Below are positions 8,699-18,460 of a stretch of DNA of 64,000 bases, piece after piece; the stretch's first letter is position 1, and the number at the start of each line of letters is the position of its first letter. A program made the translations under genes and the position numbers. The notes under the pieces are model-generated. The model worked only from the letters and a program-made list of their open reading frames with translations. It did no database searches and was not told the origin of the DNA. Source of the stretch: Arthrobacter sp. YN (lineage in GTDB: Bacteria; Actinomycetota; Actinomycetes; Actinomycetales; Micrococcaceae); the NCBI RefSeq assembly GCF_002224285.1, contig NZ_CP022436.1, positions 682,001 through 746,000 on the forward strand. Direction: 5' to 3'.

Positions 8699-11008
8699 TT
8701 AGCCGAAGTACTTCGGCAGGGTGGCTTCGTGTGCTTCGCGGAGAGCGTCCAAGGAGAGCTCGTCCACGCCGTTGATCTCCAGCTTTCCACCGGCAGCGTC
8801 AACAACGCCGATCCGGAGGTGGGCGAAGCCGCGGGCTGTGCACATGTCCTTGAAGCGGACTTCCTCGGAGCGCGGCACAGACACGATCGCACGGGCCTGG
8901 GACTCGGAGAAGAGAGCCGTAAACAGGTCCACGCCGTCGCGCTCCATGAGTTCTTCAAGGGCGATCCGGGCGCCTACACCGTAGCGCAGCGAGGACTCAA
9001 CCAAGGCAGCCGCGAGGCCACCTTCGGAGAGGTCGTGGGCTGCGTCAACCATGCCGTCGCGGGAAGCGTTGATCAGGATCTCGCCCAAAGCACGCTCTGC
9101 TGCGAGGTCGACCTTCGGGGGCAGGCCACCGAGGTGTCCGCGGAGGTTTGACCATTCCGAACCGTCCAACTCTGCTGCGGTGGTGCCCAGCAGGTAGATG
9201 GCCTGGCCGTCCTCGCGCCAGCCCGACGGCGTGCGGCGGGCAACGTCGTCGAGCTTGCCCAGGACTGCCACTACGGGGGAGGGGTGGATGGGTGTGGTGC
9301 CGGTCTGGTTGTACAGGGAGACGTTGCCGCCCGTGACCGGGATGCCGAGCTCCATACAGGCGTCCGACAGGCCGCGGATGGCCTCGGCGAGCTGCCACAT
9401 GACATCCGGGTCCTCAGGGGAACCGAAGTTCAGGCAGTCGCTGACGGCCATCGGAACAGCACCGGAGGTGGCGACGTTGCGGTAGGCCTCGGCCAACGCA
9501 AGCTGTGCACCCTGGTACGGCTCCAGGTAGGTGTAGCGGCCGTTGGCGTCGGTGGCCAGGGCAACGCCCAGGCCGGTTTCCTCGTCAACGCGGACCACGC
9601 CGGCGTCATCCGGGAAGGCCATGGCCGTGTTGCCGCCAACGTAGCGGTCGTACTGGTTGGTGATCCAGGCCTTGCTGCACATGTTCGGCGATGCCACGAG
9701 TTCGGTGACGGCTGCTGCCAGCTCGGACGGAGCTGCCGGACGGCCGGCATCCTCAACGGAACCGGTGAAGGCGTTGGCCTGCACCGAGTCCTGCCACTCC
9801 GGGCGGGCGAACGGACGGTCGTAGACCGGGCCGTCGTGCGCAACGGTGCGGGGATCGACGTCGACGATTACTTCGCCTTCCCAGGTGATGATGAGGCGAC
9901 CGGTGTCGGTGACCTCACCCAACCAGGAGTACTCCACGGCCCACTTGTCCATCACAGCTTCGAAAGCGGCGATGTTCTCCGGGGTGACCACGGCCATCAT
10001 GCGTTCCTGCGACTCGGACATGAGGATCTCGCCCGGGGTCAGCGTGGGATCACGCAGCAGGACGGAGGTCAGTTCCACTTCCATGCCGCCGTCGCCGTTG
10101 GAGGCGAGCTCAGACGTGGCGCAGGAAATGCCTGCAGCGCCGAGGTCCTGGATACCTTCAACCAGCGAGCCCTTGAAGAGCTCCAGGCAGCACTCGATCA
10201 GGACCTTCTCAGCGAAGGGGTCGCCCACCTGGACGGCCGGACGCTTGGACGGCTTGGTGTCGTCGAAGGACTCCGAGGCCAGCACCGAAGCGCCGCCGAT
10301 GCCGTCGCCACCCGTGCGGGCACCGAACAGGACAACCTTGTTGCCCTTGCCGGAGGCATTGGCAAGACGGATATCCTCGTGGCGCATGACGCCCACAGCC
10401 AGTGCGTTCACCAGCGGGTTGCCCTGGTAGACGGAGTCGAAGACCATTTCGCCGCCGATGTTCGGCAGGCCAAGGCAGTTGCCATAGCCGCCGATGCCGG
10501 CAACGGCACCATGCATGACGCGGGCGGTGTCCGGGTGGTCGATCGCACCGAAGCGCAACGGGTCCATCACGGCAACCGGGCGGGCGCCCATGGAGATGAT
10601 GTCGCGGACAATGCCGCCGATGCCGGTAGCGGCACCCTGGTACGGCTCAACGAACGACGGCGAGTTGTGGGACTCGATCTTGAACGTCACGGCCCAGCCG
10701 TCGCCAAGGTTGGTGACGCCGGCGTTCTCGCCGATGCCCACCAGCATGTCCTTCTTCATTTCCTCGGTGACCTTCTCGCCGAACTGGCGGAGGTGGTTCT
10801 TGGAGGACTTGTAGGAGCAGTGCTCGCTCCACATGACGGAGTACATGGCCAGCTCGGCGCCGGTGGGGCGGCGGCCAAGGACCTTGACGATCTCGTCGAA
10901 TTCGTTCTGCTTCAGGCCCAGCTCGGCCCACGGGAGTTCCGTGTCCGGGGTCTTGGCAGCGTGCTCAACGGTGTCGATGTTGAACTTTTTGGTGGTTTCC
11001 GTGGTCAC
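8699..11008 (-). CDS. purL: Phosphoribosylformylglycinamidine synthase subunit PurL
   Basis: 769 residues, the length of small-type PurL that works with separate PurQ and PurS. It catalyses the ATP-dependent amidation of FGAR to FGAM in purine synthesis, using ammonia from PurQ. Visible marks are the [10 protein letters not shown] motif with the catalytic His, the glycine-rich [18 protein letters not shown], and two AIRS-type ATP-binding halves. The start is GTG 11008, overlapping the purQ stop by four bases (GTGA), so the two are translationally coupled. The order purS-purQ-purL is typical of Actinobacteria and Firmicutes. The TAA stop at 8699 lies 14 bases from the shared terminator. Confidence 0.97.
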   Translation of the reverse strand: MTTETTKKFNIDTVEHAAKTPDTELPWAELGLKQNEFDEIVKVLGRRPTGAELAMYSVMWSEHCSYKSSKNHLRQFGEKVTEEMKKDMLVGIGENAGVTNLGDGWAVTFKIESHNSPSFVEPYQGAATGIGGIVRDIISMGARPVAVMDPLRFGAIDHPDTARVMHGAVAGIGGYGNCLGLPNIGGEMVFDSVYQGNPLVNALAVGVMRHEDIRLANASGKGNKVVLFGARTGGDGIGGASVLASESFDDTKPSKRPAVQVGDPFAEKVLIECCLELFKGSLVEGIQDLGAAGISCATSELASNGDGGMEVELTSVLLRDPTLTPGEILMSESQERMMAVVTPENIAAFEAVMDKWAVEYSWLGEVTDTGRLIITWEGEVIVDVDPRTVAHDGPVYDRPFARPEWQDSVQANAFTGSVEDAGRPAAPSELAAAVTELVASPNMCSKAWITNQYDRYVGGNTAMAFPDDAGVVRVDEETGLGVALATDANGRYTYLEPYQGAQLALAEAYRNVATSGAVPMAVSDCLNFGSPEDPDVMWQLAEAIRGLSDACMELGIPVTGGNVSLYNQTGTTPIHPSPVVAVLGKLDDVARRTPSGWREDGQAIYLLGTTAAELDGSEWSNLRGHLGGLPPKVDLAAERALGEILINASRDGMVDAAHDLSEGGLAAALVESSLRYGVGARIALEELMERDGVDLFTALFSESQARAIVSVPRSEEVRFKDMCTARGFAHLRIGVVDAAGGKLEINGVDELSLDALREAHEATLPKYFG

Positions 11009-11775
11009 TTGTCGCCTCCCACAATCTTGGTCAAAACGGAGGTGAAGAAACCGAGGCCGTCGGTGTCGCGGGGTGCTCCATCAAGCGACTCCGGACCAAA
11101 ACCGGTCTCCACAGCGTGCTCAGGGTGCGGCATGAGGCCCACCACGTTGCCGGCTGCGTTGGAGATGCCGGCGATGTCGCGGCGGGAGCCGTTCGGGTTG
11201 AAGCCCACGTAGCGGAACACCACGCGGCCCTCAGCCTCAAGGGCATCCAGGGTCTTCTCGTCGGCGATGTACTGGCCGTCCTGGTTCTTCAACGGCACAA
11301 TGATTTCCTGGCCGTCCGTGTAGTCCACGGTCCAGGCGGTGTTGGCGTTCTCCACGCGCAGCGTCTGGTCGCGGCAGATGAACTTCAGGTGGTCGTTCTT
11401 GATCATGGACCCGGGCAGCAGGTGCGACTCGGTGAGGATCTGGAAACCGTTGCAAATACCCAACACGGGCAGCTTGGCGTCCGAGTTCGCGGCGTCGATG
11501 ATCTTGGACATCAACGGAGCGAAGCGAGAAATGGCGCCGGCGCGGAGGTAGTCACCGTAGGAGAAGCCGCCGGGGATGATGACGGCGTCAACATCGCCGA
11601 GTTCACTGTCGGCGTGCCAGAGCGGCACCGCGGTGGCGCCTGCAAGCCGGACTGCACGGGCGGCGTCGCGGTCGTCAAGGGTGCCGGGGAAGGTCACGAC
11701 GCCGATCTTGGCGCCAGCCAAGCGGGGTTCTGCGGCGACGGCTACAGCCTCGCCAATCAGGGGGATCGACGTCAT
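11005..11775 (-). CDS. purQ: Phosphoribosylformylglycinamidine synthase glutaminase subunit PurQ
   Basis: 256 residues from ATG 11775 ([11 protein letters not shown]), one base after the purS stop. It is a class I glutamine amidotransferase that supplies ammonia to PurL. The nucleophile Cys lies in LGICNGFQ, and the His-Glu pair in [10 protein letters not shown] completes the triad; [15 protein letters not shown] is the usual oxyanion-side motif. The N-terminus is about 20 residues longer than in short PurQ proteins, so an internal start near [12 protein letters not shown] cannot be excluded. Confidence 0.96.
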   Translation of the reverse strand: MTSIPLIGEAVAVAAEPRLAGAKIGVVTFPGTLDDRDAARAVRLAGATAVPLWHADSELGDVDAVIIPGGFSYGDYLRAGAISRFAPLMSKIIDAANSDAKLPVLGICNGFQILTESHLLPGSMIKNDHLKFICRDQTLRVENANTAWTVDYTDGQEIIVPLKNQDGQYIADEKTLDALEAEGRVVFRYVGFNPNGSRRDIAGISNAAGNVVGLMPHPEHAVETGFGPESLDGAPRDTDGLGFFTSVLTKIVGGDK

Positions 11776-11776
11776 A

Positions 11777-12028
11777 TCAGGCCTCGACGACCTCGACGTT
11801 GACAACATCCTCGATCACCGGGTTGGACAGGAGGGTCTCGGCAGCTTCGCGGGCCTGGGCCAGGATAGCGTCGGTCACCTCGCCGTCGACGGTCAGTTCA
11901 AAACGCTTGCCCTGGCGGACTGCGCTGAAGCTGTTGAAGCCGAGGCGGGGCAATGCACCCACAATGGCCTTCCCCTGGGGGTCCAGAATCTCGGGCTTGG
12001 GCATGACGTCAACGACGATCCGGGGCAT
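11777..12028 (-). CDS. purS: Phosphoribosylformylglycinamidine synthase subunit PurS
   Basis: 83 residues from ATG 12028, preceded by CAGGAG seven bases upstream. The sequence [20 protein letters not shown] followed by [16 protein letters not shown] is typical of PurS, the small bridging subunit that lets PurQ pass ammonia to PurL. It is the first gene of the pur operon; an AT-rich TTATTTAAG stretch about 30 bases upstream is a possible -10 region. Confidence 0.95.
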   Translation of the reverse strand: MPRIVVDVMPKPEILDPQGKAIVGALPRLGFNSFSAVRQGKRFELTVDGEVTDAILAQAREAAETLLSNPVIEDVVNVEVVEA

Positions 12029-12333
12029 CCGGTAACTCCTGTGCGTGAGTTGGGTGAACCTTAAATAAGGCTGCCGCGGAGGTGCCGTCTCACGCCATTC
12101 AGCCGCATTCAAACAGCGTCTTGAACACAGGGTTAAACACGGTGGTGAACTGCAATGTTTGAACGGCATGGGGGGCGCTCCGCGAGCTTGCACACCTATT
12201 CTACCGGGAGTGGCGCACATACCCTATTCAGCCGGATTGCGCGAGGACACCCCGCCGCGGCGGTGCAAAAGACCCAACTGAAGGCTCGACGGCGGCACTT
12301 TCCCCGGGTGTCCGGCGTCACTAGGATTGCGGC
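12029..12333. other. Intergenic region with divergent promoters
   Basis: About 305 bases between purS (leftward) and a small + strand gene. It holds the purS ribosome site and a TTATTTAAG promoter-like stretch near 12058-12066. I see no riboswitch fold, clear operator or convincing coding frame in it. Confidence 0.5.
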
Positions 12334-12519
12334 ATGGCTGAGAAACCGAAATCCATGGTGCTGGGTGTTGTGGCCGCTGCAGTTTTTGCTGGTTTGGGCC
12401 GCATGGTCATCCAGAAAATCCTGGCGGACCGGGCTGGGCGGAGCAGCCGTGTGACCGCTCCGTTGGACGCCGAAACGCGGGCCAAAATCAGTGACGCATT
12501 GCGTACTCCAAGTAAGTGA
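12334..12519 (+). CDS. Small single-helix membrane protein, unknown
   Basis: 61 residues from ATG 12334, with AGGA seven bases upstream. One hydrophobic segment (VLGVVAAAVFAGLGRMVI, residues 9-26) is followed by a charged tail (ETRAKISDALRT). I recognise no family. It is kept because the start has a ribosome site and the codon use suits the genome; it is short enough that it could be chance. Confidence 0.55.
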   Translation: MAEKPKSMVLGVVAAAVFAGLGRMVIQKILADRAGRSSRVTAPLDAETRAKISDALRTPSK

Positions 12520-12680
12520 AACCTTACCTTGGAAGTGCCGTTTTTCGGCGGAATGGCGCGGATTAGGGCACATACAAATGCGCTATTCAACCGGGTCAAC
12601 CGGCGTGAATTCGGCGTAGTTTGGAAAGTACACGCGGGGTTCAGCCCCAGTACTATTCAGGATCCAAACCAGGAGGAACA

Positions 12681-12971
12681 ATGACCGAACACATTGCCGA
12701 AGTATCCGCCTGTAGCGTTGGCAGTTGCGGATTCAACCATGATGGCTGCACCGCCTTTGGAATCACTATCGGTGGAAGCCAGGATCATGCTTCCTGCGCC
12801 ACCTTCATTGACACCAATGCCATGGGCGGCCTTCCCAAGGTCCTCGCCCACGTAGGTGCCTGCCAGCGCTCGGAGTGCGTCCACAACAACAACCTCATGT
12901 GCGAGGCACACGATGTCAAGGTAGGCCCCGGCCGCGAAGCCGCCGATTGCCTGACGTACGAGCACGCCTGA
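12681..12971 (+). CDS. DUF1540 cysteine-rich small protein
   Basis: 96 residues from ATG 12681, right behind a perfect AGGAGG (12671-12676). Two Cys/His clusters are visible: CSVGSCGFNHDGCTAFG with a later Cys in HASCATF, and CQRSECVHNNNLMCEA with a Cys in ADCLTYEHA. This repeated CxxxxCxxxxxxC pattern is the DUF1540 family, presumed metal-binding, function unknown. The gene is monocistronic and ends at a strong terminator. The strong ribosome site suggests high expression. Confidence 0.9.
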   Translation: MTEHIAEVSACSVGSCGFNHDGCTAFGITIGGSQDHASCATFIDTNAMGGLPKVLAHVGACQRSECVHNNNLMCEAHDVKVGPGREAADCLTYEHA

Positions 12972-12990
12972 TATTTCCTGACGACTTAAA

Positions 12991-13024
12991 GGGTCCCCGC
13001 CTCGGTTGAGGTGGGGACCCTTTT
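12991..13024 (+). terminator. Rho-independent terminator after DUF1540 gene
   Basis: GGGTCCCCGCCTC (12991-13003) pairs with GAGGTGGGGACCC (13008-13020) across a four-base loop and is followed by TTTT. It also faces the end of the convergent catalase gene. Confidence 0.9.
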
Positions 13025-13031
13025 GTCGGTG

Positions 13032-14003
13032 CTACTTCTTCTTGGCCGTCTTGGGCTTGGTGGCTTCCTCGGGGCTGTCTGCGTCCTTGAGTTCCTGCTC
13101 GGCCGTGGCCTGGATCAGCGCCAGCAGTTCTGGATCCAGCCCTGGTGCGAACTCTTCCTTGCGTTCCGGTGACATGGTCATCGGGAAGCCGTCCGGGATG
13201 GTGGCGGTGCTCAGCTCGGTGCCGTCGTTGGAGGGGGAGGCTCCGCGGTAAAGCTTGCCTGCCTCGCTGAGGTTGTCGGCTCTGAAGGTGTACTGGATGC
13301 TCTGCAAGCCCTTGTCCAACAGCTTCTTCACTTCGGGGAACTGCTCGGCGTTGGTCTTCGGAATGGGGAGGACCTTGCCCCAGTTCACGCCCAAGCTCTC
13401 CAAAGCCTTGGCGAAAGCGTTCTCGTGGGCCTGGTCGCGAACGATGAGGTACGCGATGGTGGAGCGTGCCGTCTTGTTCTCCGTCATTTCGTAGATACGG
13501 CACTTCTGGAGCCTGCCCGTTGACTCGAGCATCAGGTTGTAGAGCAGGTCCAGCACCAGGTTGCCACTGTTGTAGACATAGGATCCGCTCCAGGGGTTAC
13601 CCGCCGCATCTACTGGCAGGGCGCCTTGGGCGCCCACCAGATAGTGGTGGATGTTGCTGGTGTCCAGGGCGATCTTCAGCGGCGTAGCTCCTGCAGCGCC
13701 GGGCTGGTCCACAGGATCGGACTTTTTTCCTTGGTATCGCGGAGAACCATCGAGGAGCTGGGAGATGGTGGTGCCGATGAGCTCCACGTGGCTGATCTCT
13801 TCGGTGCCGATTCCTTGCAGGAGGTCCTTGTAGGGCTTGGAGGCCGGGTCGCCACGGAAATTCATGCTCTGGAAGAGGTACTGCATCATGGTCCGCATTT
13901 CACCGAACTGACCCCCCAGTCCCTCCTGGAGGGCGTTGGCTGCAGCGGGATCAGGTTCGTCTACGGCAATTTCGTTGATGAGAAGTTGGGTGTGCAGATA
14001 CAT
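13032..14003 (-). CDS. Manganese (non-haem) catalase
   Basis: 323 residues from ATG 14003, with GAGGAA seven bases upstream. The family disproportionates hydrogen peroxide at a di-manganese centre inside a ferritin-like four-helix bundle. The bundle motifs are present: E/H ligands in GTEEISHVEL (residue about 67-76) and in VRDQAHENAF (about 190). The N-terminal MYLHTQLLINEIAVDEPDP is typical. The last 30 residues are a charged Lys/Glu/Ala tail (ATKPKTAKKK). It is a single-gene unit; a perfect 14-base palindrome lies about 75 bases upstream of the start. Confidence 0.95.
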   Translation of the reverse strand: MYLHTQLLINEIAVDEPDPAAANALQEGLGGQFGEMRTMMQYLFQSMNFRGDPASKPYKDLLQGIGTEEISHVELIGTTISQLLDGSPRYQGKKSDPVDQPGAAGATPLKIALDTSNIHHYLVGAQGALPVDAAGNPWSGSYVYNSGNLVLDLLYNLMLESTGRLQKCRIYEMTENKTARSTIAYLIVRDQAHENAFAKALESLGVNWGKVLPIPKTNAEQFPEVKKLLDKGLQSIQYTFRADNLSEAGKLYRGASPSNDGTELSTATIPDGFPMTMSPERKEEFAPGLDPELLALIQATAEQELKDADSPEEATKPKTAKKK

Positions 14004-14076
14004 TGCGATTCCTCACGTTGTTCATGCTGCGTCCGCGGGATGGAAACCCACTGCTGGCCACCCCGGAAACCTCACC

Positions 14077-14090
14077 ATAAGCATGCTTAT
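14077..14090. promoter_or_regulatory. Perfect palindrome upstream of Mn-catalase
   Basis: ATAAGCATGCTTAT, a perfect 14-bp palindrome, 74 bases before the catalase start codon. A related site with the shared core AGCATGCTTA occurs at 36954-36966 before the LapA-domain gene. Likely a regulator-binding site; the protein that would bind it is unknown. Confidence 0.5.
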
Positions 14091-14131
14091 TATTTTCACG
14101 CAAGGAAATCACACAAGAAAGTGGGGAGGTG

Positions 14132-15079
14132 TCAGCCGGCCACCTGATTGGTCAACGGTTGGCCTTCCTTGAGTGCCGTGACGTTTGCGGTGACCAGTTG
14201 CGCCGAGCCCTTCGGTCGGTTGCCGGCAACGTGGGGTGTGATGATCAGGTTCGGCGCACCCCACAACTTCGAGTCCGAAGGCAAAGGTTCCTCTTTGGTG
14301 ACATCAAGGGCCGCCGCCCGCAGCCGGCCCTCCTGCAGCGCCGCAAGGAGGGCGTCTTCGTCAACCGTGGCACCGCGGCCCACGTTCACGAAAACTGCCG
14401 TATCCGGGAGGGCCCGCAGGATCGAGTCGTTGAGGGAGTCCGCGGTTTCTGATGTGGCGGGCAGGATGGAGATCAGGACGTCGGTGGTGCCCAGGACTTC
14501 CGGCAGCTCCTGGGTTGACACCACCGGGAAACCGTAGCGTTCGCCCTTCGAGTTGGCCACTCCGGTGACCGTGGCACCCAAGGCTGCCAACAGGGGAGCC
14601 AGGCGTCCGGCGATCGAACCGAAGCCCCAAATGGTGACCTTGGCGCCGTCGAGCGTGTAGAGCTGTTCGGTTTTCGGATCGGACTGAGCCGCGTTGTAAG
14701 GCGCGTTCCAGACGGCATCCTTCTGGGATTCGAGCAGGACATCCAGCCGGCGGATGGTGGCCAGGACCAAGGCCAAGGCGTGTTCAGCCACGGGTCCGTC
14801 ATGAAGTGAGCGGCCGGATGCGATGGCCACGGTGTCCACAAAGCCGGCCGACAGGACCGAATCGGGGCCGGCGGCCAGTGTCTGGACGAGCTTGAGCGAG
14901 GGCATCGCCTGGGCCGCGTTGGCCAGGTTCTCCGACGTGTTACGCCACGCCACCAGCACCTCGGCGTCGCGGTGTTCGCTGGGAATGGGCTTGTCCACTG
15001 CGTAGACCACTATGTGGTCCCCTGAGGCGGAGAGGTGGGCGAGGTCCAGATCGATGGTGTCCGGGACGAGGATTTTCAC
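14132..15079 (-). CDS. D-isomer-specific 2-hydroxyacid dehydrogenase
   Basis: 315 residues from GTG 15079 with GGAG six bases upstream. It is an NAD(P)-dependent oxidoreductase of the phosphoglycerate/hydroxypyruvate dehydrogenase type. The nucleotide-binding motif IWGFGSIAGRL is at about residue 150; the catalytic Arg is probably in VNVGRGATVDEDAL, the Glu in TKEEPLP and the His in ITPHVAG. The substrate cannot be told from the sequence; glyoxylate/hydroxypyruvate reductase is common for this subtype. It is divergent from the sialidase gene and is not obviously in an operon. Confidence 0.9.
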   Translation of the reverse strand: MKILVPDTIDLDLAHLSASGDHIVVYAVDKPIPSEHRDAEVLVAWRNTSENLANAAQAMPSLKLVQTLAAGPDSVLSAGFVDTVAIASGRSLHDGPVAEHALALVLATIRRLDVLLESQKDAVWNAPYNAAQSDPKTEQLYTLDGAKVTIWGFGSIAGRLAPLLAALGATVTGVANSKGERYGFPVVSTQELPEVLGTTDVLISILPATSETADSLNDSILRALPDTAVFVNVGRGATVDEDALLAALQEGRLRAAALDVTKEEPLPSDSKLWGAPNLIITPHVAGNRPKGSAQLVTANVTALKEGQPLTNQVAG

Positions 15080-15198
15080 GGCAACTCCAGGTTCAAAAGC
15101 GGTAGGCGGTGTGCCCTTGAGGCTACCGCTTCAGCGCGGGGGGAGGTGCGCCCGAAAGTCATCCCTAGCAATGTGACGGCGAACACCCTATGGTTGTA

Positions 15199-15231
15199 GG
15201 ACGTTCGACGTAGCACGTAACACGAACGTCC
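15199..15231. promoter_or_regulatory. Inverted repeat upstream of sialidase
   Basis: GGACGTTCG (15199-15207) and CGAACGTCC (15223-15231) form a perfect 9-bp inverted repeat with a 15-base spacer, 29 bases before the probable TTG start of the sialidase. It could be an operator or a leader hairpin. Confidence 0.4.
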
Positions 15232-15259
15232 CTCGCGCCGATTCGAAAGGACCTTGGAT

Positions 15260-18201
15260 TTGAAATCCATACCCCTGCACCATCGCTCGCCCGCATCGCA
15301 GCCGCCGGCGCACTGAGCCTTGGCCTCCTTGGAGGCCTCGCTCTTCCGGCCACCGCCGCCCCCATCCCACCCAACAACCCTGCGGCAGCGCCGGGTACCT
15401 TCACTGAGGCCAACATCGCGGCTGACCGCACGGCCGCCAACTTCTTCTACCGGATCCCCGCCCTGACGTATCTGGGCAAAAACGTGGTGCTCGCATCATG
15501 GGACGGTCGTCCGGGCTCAGCCGCGGATGCTCCGAACCCCAACTCGATAGTCCAACGCCGCAGTACTGACGGCGGACAGACCTGGGGACCTGTCACCGTT
15601 ATAGCCGCCGGGCACGTGGGCGACGCCAGCGGTCCCAAATACGGCTACAGCGACCCCTCCTACGTCTACGACGCCGAGGCCGGCAAGGTCTTCAATTTCT
15701 TTGTGTACTCCAAGGACCAGGGCTTCGGCGGCAGCCAGTTCGGTAACAACGATGCCGACAGGTCAGTGATTTCCTCGGCGGTCATCGAGTCCTCGGACGG
15801 CGGCGTCACCTGGAGCCAGCCGCGGCTTATTACGAATGTCACCAAACCCGGAACCAGCAAAACCAGCCCGGTGGCCGGCGACGTGCGCTCCAACTTCGCA
15901 TCCTCGGGCGAGGGCATCCAGCTCAAGTACGGCCCGTACAAGGGCCGCCTCATCCAGCAGTACGCCGGTGATATCCGCCAGGCAGACGGCACCAACAAGA
16001 TCCAGGCCTACAGTGTCTACTCCGACGACCATGGGGTGACGTGGAAGAAGGGCGCCAACGTCGGTGACCGGATGGACGAGAACAAGACCGTGGAACTCTC
16101 CGATGGCCGGGTGCTGCTGAATTCCCGGGACAACGCCAACCAGGGCTACCGTAAAGTGGCCATTTCCACGGACGGCGGCGCTACCTACGGGCCGGTCACG
16201 CAGGACACGGAACTCCCGGATCCCGCCAACAACGGGGCCATTGCACGCATGTTCCCCAACGCGGCGCAGGGCTCGGCCGACGCGAAAAAACTCATCTTCA
16301 CCAACGCGAACTCCAAGACCGGACGTGAAAATGTCTCGGCCCGTGTCTCCTGCGACGACGGTGCCACCTGGCCGGGCGTCCGCACCATCCGCTCCGGCTT
16401 CTCCGCGTACTCCACGGTCACCCGCTTGGAAGAGGGCAAGTTCGGGGTGCTTTACGAAGGCAATTACACGGACAACATGCCGTTCGCGAAGTTCGACGAC
16501 GCCTGGCTGAATTACGCCTGCGCTCCGCTCTCCGTCCAGGCCGTCACCACCGCGCCGGGGGCCACCCAGCAGGTGCCCGTGACAGTGACCAACCAGGAAG
16601 CCGCCACACTGTCCGGCGCAACAGCCACCGTCTACACACCCAGCGGATGGTCGGCCACCACGGTGCCGGTTCCCGACGTCGCCCCCGGAGCCTCGGTGAC
16701 CGTCAACGTTGCCCTGACGGCACCGGCCAACGCCAGTGGCCCGCAGAATCTCAACGCAGCATTTACGACGGCGAATGGCCGGGTTTCGCAATTCACCTTC
16801 ACCGCCACCGTGCCGGTTGCGCCGCAGGTGGGCCTGACGATCACGGGAACGGCACCCACCCGGGATGTCGTGGCCAGCCCCTATCAGGTGGGCGACGTCC
16901 TCAGCTACTCGCTTAACGTCAAGAGCACCGCGAACGTCACGGCCAATTCAGTACCGGTTTCCGGGACATTCGACTCCGGCTTCCTGCCACCGTCTGCCCC
17001 GAATTGCCGGTTCAACAACCTGGCCCCAGGTGCCAGCTACGCCTGCACCACCGCCAAACATGTGATCACGGCAGCCGACATCGAGCGTGGCTACTTCGTG
17101 CCGGAAGCCAGCTTCAGCATCACAGCCAGCTCGACGCCGTCGCTCACTAAGACGGTGCCGTTCACCGGCGCTGCCGTCGCTTTGCGCGACGGCCTGCTGA
17201 CGGCCGGGATCAGCGGGGCGCGTGCCGACGTCGGGCGTGACCTTGCGACCCAGCCGTACGCGGCAGGGGACCTGGTCCCGTACACCTTCACGGTGAAGAA
17301 CACGAGCCCGCTGGTTGAGAAGGTGGTCCCGACCGCCGGTAACTTCAGCCCCTTCCTTCCGGAGGGGCCGGGCAACTGCCGCTACAGCGTGCTGCCGACC
17401 GGCCAGAGCTACCAGTGCACCACCCCTCGCCACACGGTGACTGCACAGGAAGCTGAGCAGGGGTTCTTCGTTCCGACAAGCACGTGGGAAGTCAGCTCGG
17501 CCGGCCAAACCACCAAGACCATCACGGTGAACGGCGGCGAAGTGGACCTGAAAGTCCGCGAGCCCAAGCTTGAGGGAACCGTTTCTGCCCAGTGGATCGA
17601 CACCGACGGTGACCGCTTCGCCAGCGTCGGCGATCCGGTGACGTACACGTACACCGTGGGCAACGCCGGAAACGTTGCAGTGACCGGACTGGAAGCCCCC
17701 GATGCCGGCATCTCTGCAGCCACCCTTGCTGCCGGTGAGACTGTTACCGCCACCCGGGACTACGTCTTGACGGCCGTGGATGTTGCTGCAGGCAGCCTGG
17801 GCGCAGTCTCTTTTGAGGCGACGGCCCGCAACGGAGCGCTGGAGGCGGCAACGTCGGCATCGGGTGATCCCATCGAGCTGAAGGTCCAGCCGGAAAAGCC
17901 CGAAAGCGCTCCCGAACTCAAGGTCCAGGAGCTGGGTACGCCGCCGACCGACTTGGGCACCGCAGATAAATACCGCACGGGCCAAAAGGTAGTGCTTCAG
18001 GGTTTGGACCACGGCCAGTGGTACTACGTGTACCTGAACAAGACGGGGCATCGCCTGGGATGGATCTTCCCCACGACAGGCAACACCGTTGAGTTCATCC
18101 TTCCCTCCGATGTGCAAAACGGCCGGGACGACGTCGTAGTCCTGGATCAGGATGGCCTTCAGGTGTCCTTTGACCGGCTTCAGGTGACGCCGAAGGGCTG
18201 A
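15260..18201 (+). CDS. Secreted exo-alpha-sialidase (GH33, NedA-like), apparent frameshift in the signal peptide
   Basis: The main frame runs to a TGA at 18199-18201. It encodes a signal-peptide core (LARIAAAGALSLGLLGGLALPATAAP), the catalytic-Arg motif FYRIPAL (15442-15462), Asp boxes (STDGGQTWG, SSDGGVTWS, SDDHGVTWK, STDGGATYG), DENKTVELSDGR with the base Glu, and the nucleophile Tyr in FGVLYEGNY. These match Micromonospora NedA. After the propeller come an Ig-like NEW3-type domain, two DUF11-like repeats of about 125 residues, a third such domain and a small C-terminal domain; there is no LPXTG. The only ribosome site (AAAGGA, 15246-15251) leads to TTG 15260, which lies in a different frame that stops at 15314-15316. 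The main frame has no ATG, GTG or TTG from its last stop (15211) until 15484, which would delete the signal peptide and catalytic Arg. A one-base loss around 15265-15300 explains this. Confidence 0.85.
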
Positions 18202-18220
18202 TCTTTCCCGGCAGGCTCAC

Positions 18221-18255
18221 ACAACGGACCGCAGGACATTCCTGCGGTCCGTTGT
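18221..18255 (+). terminator. Terminator after sialidase
   Basis: A perfect 16-bp stem (18221-18236 with 18240-18255) and a three-base loop, 20 bases after the sialidase stop. There is no T-run on the + side beyond GTGGGTAG, but the hairpin is very stable. Confidence 0.75.
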
Positions 18256-18366
18256 GGGTAGTTGCATGACGAATCGCCGCCGACGTGACAAGACAAAATT
18301 CCTGAAATGTGCTCTATGTCATATTCCGCTCTCACTAGGTACTCTGTGACTCGGCTGGTTGCGCGG

Positions 18367-18387
18367 CTTTGACAAGAACTGTCAAAG
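18367..18387. promoter_or_regulatory. Inverted repeat in the subtilase promoter region
   Basis: CTTTGACA-AGAAC-TGTCAAAG is a perfect 8-bp inverted repeat, 73 bases before the subtilase start. A TTGACA hexamer follows at 18405-18410. A plausible operator overlapping the promoter. Confidence 0.45.
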
Positions 18388-18460
18388 GTTCAACCAACTA
18401 AAAGTTGACAGGTCCAGGCGATGGAGCCTGGTCCTCCCTCAGTGAAAGGTGCAACCACTC

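Noticed and set aside
9284..11212. 642-aa + strand frame antisense to purL
   Set aside because: High-GC shadow of purL, which is certain; no domain and no ribosome site.
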